Below, piece after piece: positions 56,396 to 64,000 of a stretch of 64,000 bases of DNA. The DNA is from Trigonopsis variabilis (taxonomy: Eukaryota; Ascomycota; Trigonopsidomycetes; Trigonopsidales; Trigonopsidaceae): contig PPXM03000003.1 of assembly GCA_003707065.3 (NCBI GenBank), positions 1,054,001-1,118,000 of the forward strand. The letters run 5' to 3'. Numbering within the stretch: the stretch's first letter is position 1; each line of letters opens with the position of its first letter. Position numbers and translations under genes: made by a program. The notes under the pieces are model-generated. The model saw only the letters and a program-made list of their open reading frames with translations. It had not been told where the DNA came from and ran no database searches.

Positions 56396-58513
56396 AGTGA
56401 TTCAGCAAACAGGAAACGGCTAGTTTTGCAAACAAACCAGTGGAGGTGAAGGTGTTTTCAAACTGGTCTTGTGGCAAAGGATGAACAACGCTGTGGCTAG
56501 ACGGCTGCACCACGCCAAATCCACCTGTGGCTCAGCCAGTCGATACCCGAAAAGAGCCACGAGCTTGGTCTTTCGCGTTGGTACCTTCTACAGCAAGCAC
56601 AACCTCACCCTCGTCTGTCTGCCTGGCTTTGATTCTACGCCTGCTGGACCGTTTGGCCCTGCTTGTTCATGTAAAGCTCTAAACTCCGGTTGCTATCCAG
56701 TTGGAGGATTGTCCAGATTGGGCACGAGAAGACGCAGGTCAAAAGTTGGTGAGGTCTGAGGCCAAAACTGGAGTCTGGGTACGAAGTTGGCCAAAGCCAG
56801 CATCTCACGTACTATCGACTAGTTGCTCCATCGTCTGGTTTGAGAACCACCAATCTTTTATGGAGTCGACCACTGGATCTTTGGGGGGTTTTGGCGTCTG
56901 TTAGCTGGGTTCCTCAATAGGCAGGTGAATAGTTCTGTCGCGACAAAACCCTGGTTGGGACAAAGACTAAGGAGAACCACCGACAGGCAGGTACGAACGG
57001 TTTGACAGAACTAAGCTTGTCTTGGATTCGTCTGTCCGTATAGACAAGAATCTAGACATGGCTCGCTCCTCCACTCGTGGCTAGTTTATTGGTCCTCCCA
57101 TACTCTGATCCTTCTTCAGCAAGCTGTCGATCTCCTTTTGGGACCGATCCAACGAGGCCACAATCCATTGCCCCCCGCTAGGCCCTGAGCCTAATACACC
57201 CAGATCGCCCAAGACAAGTTTCTGTGCCAATAACAAGTCATTGAGGAAGAAACATGAGACGAGAATGAAGAAATCGGCAGATAAGTTAATTATATAAACC
57301 CTGGACCATTTGAATCGCACGTGCTGCCATCCATCATCCAGTCTCCCGCTGCACCGTAGCAACCCAGACAAAGGGCATTGGCTCATTAGTAATGTCCCAA
57401 CTCTCAGCCAGTCAAGTCATGTAACGATGGTACGACTTTCTATTCTTGTGTGAGACCTGCTACTCTTGTCTGGATCGTCCTGGTAATGTCTGGGGGCAGC
57501 CTGCCTGCTAGAAGATCGTCGTTTATTGCCCCTATTCACATGCTCGAGCTCGTGCCACTTTGCACCAGAAGGTCACCTGGCATGATGGAACCGTTACTAA
57601 TCTGCCTGCCCATTTGTGATCATCATCATGCCAATCGTCTTCTCCACCGTGTAAAACGTGCGTTGGATTATCGGCAGTGTTTTTCAAACGCTTTTCTCAG
57701 CCAATTATACGAGTCAAGGACCTCGTTTGCGTTACATATTTGTAAAGTCCGGTTTCACCGAGTCTGCCGGGGCACTGTGGAAATCGCACAGCTCATCGTT
57801 CTCCAACATTCACCTCATCTTGTCACTCAGATGTAACACAAACACATGACCAGTCGCTCCATCGTGCGATCTAATATGTTTCTCCTGCCCGTTTCCTCTC
57901 CTTCCTTTAAAACGTCCTCTTTCTCTCTTTGCACTCTTGTCTTTAACCCTCATCGTCTTGTGTCCAGACCTAGTCCCAAATCGGACTTGGTTCGGTCCAA
58001 ATGTCACAATGATCAGATGACTCAGCTACGGGCGCACTAACATCAAGACTACACAACAAATCCCCAAACCGCGTACAAGGCTGGTAAACAAAGTCGCTGT
58101 TCCTTGTGATAGTCACATAGCTTATTAGATAGTTACAAACCTAGTTTCTGGCACATGGCTACGCTCCAGCTGCCTTGACTCTCCCAACGTCAACGTGCTT
58201 ACCCGGCCCGTCCCCGGAAGACTTTCCGCAGCCGTCCCAACCGCCTAGACAACAAATACCTTGCACCTGTGCACCTGACGAAAAGTGACCCGAGGCTTTC
58301 CTTGGTTTTCAAAAAATACGCTTGTTTCTATCCCCTTAGTCCCTTCTTCGCGCCGTCTTGCCCTGCTTTCCTCTTTCCGGTCATTGATCCCGTCTCGTGA
58401 GTCCTTCCGGTAAGCCGTCCTCGCTTTCCTATCAAGTCGTTTGACTGACTGTAGCTGCAATTGTTCTCTCTCGCTAAGGCCAAACTATAAGCATTGATTT
58501 TTCCGTCGCTCTC
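56396..58513. promoter_or_regulatory. 2.1-kb divergent region between areA-type and YTH genes
   Basis: A large shared upstream region between two start codons. Frames of 96-128 codons (such as 57450-57836) have no recognised features. It is pyrimidine-rich near the YTH start (58320-58510), consistent with a leader. Nothing more can be supported. Confidence 0.45.
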
Positions 58514-60358
58514 ATGGCTTCTTTCCCGACACCGTCTCCTACTCATCCCGCCAGGTCGCAATCTTATGTCAACCCCGAGCGGACTTCAATTCCCCCGTCG
58601 CCTTACTATGGCTTTGTTCCTCAGTTCTTCACGCCATCCCCAAACCCCCCGCTAGGCCCTGCCTATGCCAGCCCATACTATGCTCAGCCCACCTCTCCCA
58701 ACTCCGGAACCCCCGGGGCTACCTTGTCTCCTCTCCCTGGCTCTCCTCAGACTTTATCGACTTTCCAGGCAAGCTCGGCTTCACCCTTGGCCGGTCCCCA
58801 AAGCCCATACTATTATTCGGATCCATACTCGTCCTTGCAGCCCCAGTACCCTCCTCATCTTGCATCCTCGATCCCAAACAAAGCATTCGACCCTCGGACA
58901 TTTTTCGTGCCTAGCTCTCTCCATTCCTATATACCTTACCAACAATCGCCTTCTGAAAGCTCGAGCCCAAGACCCAATAACCCCAAGCAGGACTCGTCTA
59001 GTCATTCTCGATCCCTGTCGGATACTCACATTGCATCTCCTCCTCTCGTTCCTCGAGGCCCTCCCCGCAAACCCCGACAAAGTGGCCATGCTCTCTGGGT
59101 CGGTAATCTGCCTCCATCTGCTTCTGTGCTCGATCTCCGCGACATGTTTGCCAGCCCGCACATTGAGAGCGTCTTTTTGATCGCCAAGTCAAACTGTGCC
59201 TTTGTCAATTATTCTACTGAGAGCGCAGTGAACGAGGCCTTGACTAACTTCCGCAAATCGGACGGGCTCCTTCACGGAGTGAAGCTCGTTGCTAGGATGC
59301 GTCGAGGGTCAATCTCTGAGCGTCCCGCCGTCGAAGAAGAAGAAGCCAAACATCGGGTAGCAAGACATCCCAGAAAGCACTCTTATTTCATTGTCAAGTC
59401 GTTGACTATCGAAGATCTGGAACTGAGTGTCAAGATGGGTATATGGGCCACTCAGACCCACAACGAGCAAGCACTAAACGACGCCTTTGATTCATCAGAG
59501 GCTGTCTATCTGATCTTCTCAGCTAATAAATCGGGCGAGTACTTTGGATATGCTCGAATGGCCAGTCGAATTGATCCTGAAGCTCAGCAGGAGCTCCGAG
59601 AAGCTTGGAAAGTGGGAGCTGCCGCCCGGGAACCAGGTCAAGAGCCAGCTCAGGAACCAGCTCAGGAACCAGGCCAAGAATCCAAGGTATCCTATGAGAA
59701 AGAGGATCATCACGAGCCGGTCGAAGAAGAACAGCCAGACGCACCTCGAGTGATCGTGACTGAAGCTACCGACATAGCACCTGCAGGACGGATCGTTGAT
59801 GACTCAGCTCGAGGGACCATTTTTTGGGAGATAACAGGACCTGAGCCAGGCGAGAGCGAAGGAGAAGAGGAATCCGGTGAAAAGAAAAGTTGGGGGAACT
59901 CATTTCGGGTCGAATGGATCGAAACGAACCGAGTGCCGTTCTATAGAACTCGGGGGCTTCGGAATCCATGGAACGCGAATAGGGAAGTCAAGATCGCTAG
60001 AGATGGAACGGAACTAGAACCAAACGTGGGAAGACAACTAATCAGCTTGTTCCACGAACCACCCGCCACCCGATTGAGTATGACTCTACCGTTGAACACG
60101 GTGAATCCAATGATGCCAGAGTATGGATCGAGTATGGTAGTTCCCGGGCTGAGGATGGCGATCCAGCCGTCCATGTATGGCCAGATGATTGGAATACCCA
60201 GTATGGTAGGCGTTCCAGGTATGATTGGAGTCTATCAAAACCCAAGCGAGGCCAACCCCAGCCTGGACGATGGAGAAAATAACGACAACGAAGTCATTTC
60301 CGTCCAAGAGAGACTCGAGGAATTGACGACGAATGATGACGAGCATTTTAGTTCTTGA
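58514..60358 (+). CDS. RRM and YTH domain RNA-binding protein
   Basis: A single-exon gene of 614 residues. YTH domains read N6-methyladenosine or meiotic RNA motifs (Mmi1 in fission yeast). Order: a Pro/Ser/Tyr-rich N-terminus (1-190); an RRM (about 192-265, HALWVGNLPPSASVLDLRD...CAFVNYSTE); and the YTH first half (about 289-354, SYFIVKSLTIEDLELSVKMG, IWATQTHNEQALNDAF, YLIFSANKSGEYFGYARM). An acidic insertion (about 355-430) with tandem EPGQEPAQEPAQEPGQE follows, then the YTH second half (about 434-520, GTIFWEI, FRVEWI, VPFYRTRGLRNPWN). Aromatic cage tryptophans are represented in GIWATQ and FRVEW. The start ATG is at 58514. Confidence 0.9.
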   Translation: MASFPTPSPTHPARSQSYVNPERTSIPPSPYYGFVPQFFTPSPNPPLGPAYASPYYAQPTSPNSGTPGATLSPLPGSPQTLSTFQASSASPLAGPQSPYYYSDPYSSLQPQYPPHLASSIPNKAFDPRTFFVPSSLHSYIPYQQSPSESSSPRPNNPKQDSSSHSRSLSDTHIASPPLVPRGPPRKPRQSGHALWVGNLPPSASVLDLRDMFASPHIESVFLIAKSNCAFVNYSTESAVNEALTNFRKSDGLLHGVKLVARMRRGSISERPAVEEEEAKHRVARHPRKHSYFIVKSLTIEDLELSVKMGIWATQTHNEQALNDAFDSSEAVYLIFSANKSGEYFGYARMASRIDPEAQQELREAWKVGAAAREPGQEPAQEPAQEPGQESKVSYEKEDHHEPVEEEQPDAPRVIVTEATDIAPAGRIVDDSARGTIFWEITGPEPGESEGEEESGEKKSWGNSFRVEWIETNRVPFYRTRGLRNPWNANREVKIARDGTELEPNVGRQLISLFHEPPATRLSMTLPLNTVNPMMPEYGSSMVVPGLRMAIQPSMYGQMIGIPSMVGVPGMIGVYQNPSEANPSLDDGENNDNEVISVQERLEELTTNDDEHFSS

Positions 60359-61184
60359 GCGTTTTGTGGTATTTGCATTGAGCATTTTTCCCTGGGTATA
60401 GCCACGATGTACTTATTTATCATCAATATAATTGCTGGCGATGCTCATTAGCCTTGTCTCTGGCTGTCCATGCTTAGTAGGCTCAATTCTGGATAACAGA
60501 ATGATCTCGCACAAATCTCGTATGGTAGAGTGTCCAATGGATATAAAGGGGATTACTTACAGACTATAAGGTAAAGCTAGTATCATTGATTACTGATGTA
60601 GGCATTCTTTACCATACCGCAATGCGACAACACAAGCAGTACTTCTCAAATAGAAGGCCGATTGTTCTGTCAACTGATGTCCGCACTTGAAAATCCATCG
60701 CTTGGTCGAGATATCAAGTCTCGATAAGCAGATCCAAGCTCCTTAAGTCAGAGACGTTAATAGAAAGAAAAAAGATCTCTGGGGACATTAGTAGGCTGTC
60801 TGTAGCAGGGGGTACGGTAGCGTTTGCTTGGCATAAGTCAGGCACACGATGCTCGAGTAATTAATTATCGGTACCAAGCTACGCTCAAGTTTGTTTTGCT
60901 ACGATCGAGTCTGTTTCTTTCATACTCTTTCACATTTAATAATTGGTCTTTATATACAAATAAAGGATGGCGATAACGATCTAGATTGCAGGTAACCTTA
61001 CTTGCCGATACAAAAAGTACAAAGACACCTCAGACAGGGCTATAGAAGAAAAGTTACACAAAGCGGATGATACATAATGTGAAGCAGCAAGATTCCGAAG
61101 AGTAGTGACTTTAAAAGCCTCGCCGACCAGTAGTTTCTTCATTCATGGCCCTCTCCAGCAGATCAAGATTCGCCTTTACATTTT
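60359..61184. other. Gene-poor 826 bp
   Basis: Downstream of the YTH gene. No gene, RNA or repeat was recognised. Confidence 0.4.
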
Positions 61185-61970
61185 TTAGTGCCTTGGTCTG
61201 GGCGCTCGATGTACCCTCGCATGGACTCGAGCCCAGTCATGAATCACTGATTCAAACCGACTGAACACTCTGGAAGGATAGGCGTATAATGTGTCGCGAG
61301 AATGCCACTCCCAGTGGTTGGCTAACATTTCTAGAAGTTTACTCTTCACCTTGGTTCCTTTGACCAATCGCGACAGCGCACTCTTTGTCGTCATGGACCG
61401 ATATGAGCTTGCCATCTCTTAGCTCATATCCAGAGACGAGCCAAAGAAAAGCAAATGCAAATGCTTCTAGATCTGAAAAGACAAATAGTCGTTCTGGTTT
61501 AGATGAGCGATGAATTACTAGTTCCATAGACTACGCGTGTAAGCGAGCCTCGGTGACCATCATAGTTCACGGCTATCGAAGTCCTGGATTCCTTTTGGGG
61601 TCTTACCAAACGTTCCAGAGACTGATATCCCTATGCAGAAACCCAATGCCAAAAAGATTTCTATGCCTTTTGGGTTGGAGTTTGGCTTGATTATATCCTG
61701 ACCTTTAACGGTGGTGCTCAATACCACCAGGAGTCCATCACTCCTCTGACAGATTCGATGACAGGCTCACCGGCGCATATCATTAAAACCTTTCTTTCAT
61801 CCATATTGAGGGAGGTCTTTGGTGCCATTACTGGCCCATCTTCCTCCGTGATGGATATTGCCAATCTCACATTACAGCACCTCAATTCATCGAGCGTGCT
61901 CTCCACCCACCTGGCCACACCAAATGAGGAACGTTTGCGGAAGGCCAACTCTTTTCTTGTCACTTCCCTA
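61185..61970 (-). pseudogene. FunK1-type fungal protein kinase, probably decayed or fragmented
   Basis: Pieces typical of fungal FunK1 kinases lie in order on the minus strand. First is ERKVLMICAGEPVIESV (near 61790). Then comes a segment reading KRHRNLFGIGFLHRDISLWN (about 61612-61671; FunK1 has A-H-R-S-L-Y...ILHRDIS-x-N). Then SMELVIHRSSKPERLFVFSD and LEAFAFAFLWLVSGYELRD (about 61420-61530; the FunK1 F-M-S-I-E...H-DLESFFYVLLW block), and a basic C-terminus ending near 61185. They sit in different frames. GTAAG/AG splice signals could join some, but the distal part (frame change near 61400) needs a frameshift or an odd splice, so I favour a pseudogene. N-lobe and other motifs were not found with confidence. 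Confidence 0.5.
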
Positions 61971-64000
61971 ACACCCTTGCTTTAAAGTAACGGTCACTCT
62001 AGACCCGACAATCTTTGGGGAATTTCGTATTGTTTTATTACTAAGTTGGTAGGCCAAAGCAGTCTTTAGGCACTTGTGTCCTTTTGATTTCCGCTTCCAG
62101 GGATTCAACTTTGCAGCAAGGCTCTAAAGACTAGTCCTCTCTGACTCCTAAGTTCCGAATCTCGCTCAGCTGGATGGCAGATAATGTCTTACCAGCTCCT
62201 CTCTGTTCTCTTGAATGTTGAATGCCGTGAGCATATATACCCGACCTATCTAGCATGAAGCATGAACCGTTGGTGCTTTTCAAACAAATGATGAAAATAA
62301 ACCTTGTCTTCTGTCGCTGTTGAAAATTTGGAGCTCCATCTCGGCCAAATGACCATCGTTGGAGTTCAAAGTCACCAGAGCACCCTCCACCTGCGAGGAA
62401 TCTGATAAAACGCTGTCAAAAGAAGCCATCATTAGCAAAAAACGATCGCACTGTCTTGGAAGAAAATGTATCGAAAATCAAGCTGCTAAATATCCCCACC
62501 GAGCCAGATGAAGCAATGCCAACTGAATATTAAGCCTCCCCCCCCTTCCCCTCCAGTTAGCTTTACTCGGCCTCGTACAATGTTGGAGTCTTTATCGCAA
62601 CTGATGCCCATGAATCTTCCGGTTTCTAACGGTTGCGAAAAAGACACGCCCGATACAACTTCGCCCAAGACAGTGCGATAGATTTTAGGAGTAAGTGAAT
62701 TTTCATGAGGATGCCATGTGACCGGAATTCAGCTAATTGCAGGTCTTGTAAACTTGACAGTGTTTGTATCCGCAAAGGAGGCCAGATTTGTATTTCGAAG
62801 AACATTCGTTGCTGCAGAAATGTCGTGGGCCTTTCTTTGCCCTATATAGAAGGCCTCCTGGCCTCGCGTAATACTGAACTACCTTTCAATATTTTCAGGT
62901 CAGCACGGGCTTTGACCGTCATGGACTGCGTCCGTGACTGGCAAAAGAGCTTGTGTATTTCGATAAGTGCAGACATCCAGAGCTGGAATTCTATGAGCAT
63001 CTAAAGGCTCTCTGACCTTTTCTGCTTAAAATGAAATCAATTAATCTTTCCCGAAAACTTCCACATATGCAAATTAATGACGGCATCCACCTCACTGGAT
63101 GAAGCGCTACAAAAAGCGCTCAGAATAGCTCTTTTAAGCATTGTTTCAGGCTGCAGCTCTTTACCAAAGAACACCCTATGAAGGGCAAGTTCTTGGTCTA
63201 TTGAGAGTTTGGGAAAAGCATTTTGAGAAGCTCCTATTCCTGTGCACATTAACCGTGAGAAATCTTGTTGTGATCTTAGCTATCTGTTCACTCCTAATTG
63301 GGTATTTTTCTTTAGGTCGTGCTTGGAATGGCTGCATTTTGAATATACTGAAGCTAGTCAGTCTTGTCTATCTTAACCCTCGGATAAGTCAGAAATTGGC
63401 CCCTTGCCATTAGTATGCATTAGTCAACACTATCGGCACTTTGACGCCATGCTCTTCTTAAGCCTGGATTAGCATTTTATTTATTAGGGCTTTTGTTTAA
63501 CCCCAGCTATTGATTAACTTGACGTGCCATTTTAGCAGCATTCCTGGCATCAATGACCAGCTATTTCACATCCACGACATGGTAGCGTCGCTTCTGTTGT
63601 TGACGCACACTAGGTTACCATTGCAGCAGTTATTCTTTCATCCCCGGCTGTTTCAGCCAAGGTTAAATAAGGCTGATTTTGGCTTATATGGCCAATGATA
63701 TGCTCATATGTTAGAGCTCTTGGAATATGATCTGAACAGAAGACCACCCTTCTGGAGATTGTATTTACATAATCTTGAGGAATAGTAACACTTGGTCGAT
63801 GTTATCAAAAATCTAGCTTATCATACTCGATATCGTAGACTAGAGTTTCAGTTTCAACCACAGCCCGTTGGGAGGAAGATTAAATTGTATTCTCAATTTG
63901 TCACGTACTCTATGAACGTGCATATAGCTCTTGCAGCTAGGCACCGTTTCGAAGGACCAAAAAAATCCACTCCCCAACGACTAAAATAACCAGCGGGATA
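61971..64000. other. Gene-poor right end of the window
   Basis: 2.0 kb. Short frames on both strands (for example 62486-62668 and 63037-63249 minus) could belong to the decayed kinase's 5' part but no motif supports that. A poly-G/poly-C tract (GGGGAAGGGGGGGGAGG on minus) lies near 62540. Nothing else was recognised. Confidence 0.4.

Noticed and set aside
57450-57836. 128-codon frame in the areA/YTH divergent region
   Set aside because: No recognised domain; region is more likely leader and promoter DNA.

Overview
The window is nuclear DNA from a fungus. Fungal hallmarks include a Hsk3-type DASH kinetochore subunit, an AreA/Gaf1-type GATA factor ending in the NmrA-binding tail, an Spt20-type SAGA subunit, a Bni1/SepA-type formin, an NCS1 Fcy2-type permease and a FunK1-type kinase. 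Genes are compact and mostly single-exon or broken by very short introns. I could reconstruct about 28 introns, and about 24 of them are 31-45 bp with CTRAY-like branch sites. Phylum is not settled. The AreA tail and the Svl3/Mug72-like pair suggest Ascomycota, possibly an early-diverging lineage. The porin C-terminus and the divergent S30 protein look less like typical Pezizomycotina. No 16S/23S-type rRNA, tRNA, transposon, virus-derived element or CRISPR array was recognised.

Layout. 1-3.2 kb: the 3' part of an AGC-type kinase gene and a TRAX (translin partner) gene. 3.5-13.5 kb: five probably co-functional catabolic or regulatory genes between housekeeping genes. They encode an NCS1 permease, a C2H2/MHR transcription factor, an M19 dipeptidase, a short-chain dehydrogenase and a glutamine-synthetase-like ligase. 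GATA-type motifs lie upstream of three of them, and an inverted repeat lies in the divergent SDR/GS promoter. 13.7-33 kb: dense housekeeping genes: Hus1, a tiny membrane protein, formin, UDP-xylose synthase, VAP/Scs2, MetAP2, a DNAJC30-like protein, porin, Spt20, Fmp46, a NIMA kinase and Hsk3. 33.1-36.2 kb: a tandem pair of Gre2-like reductases carrying a 73-bp identical tract. 37.2-38.6 kb: a Wbp11-type splicing factor and ribosomal protein S30. 38.6-42.2 kb: a gene-poor stretch. 42.2-60.4 kb: a small C2H2 factor, Nup53/35 with FG repeats, a tail-to-tail pair of Svl3/Mug72-like Rossmann proteins sharing an intron position, the AreA-type GATA factor and an RRM-YTH protein. 60.4-64 kb: gene-poor, with a probably decayed FunK1 kinase on the minus strand.

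The most coherent candidate for a new system is the 3.5-13.5 kb group. It could import a nitrogenous compound, gamma-glutamylate it, oxidise it and release it by a dipeptidase, under a local regulator and nitrogen (GATA) control. This is inference from gene families and layout only.
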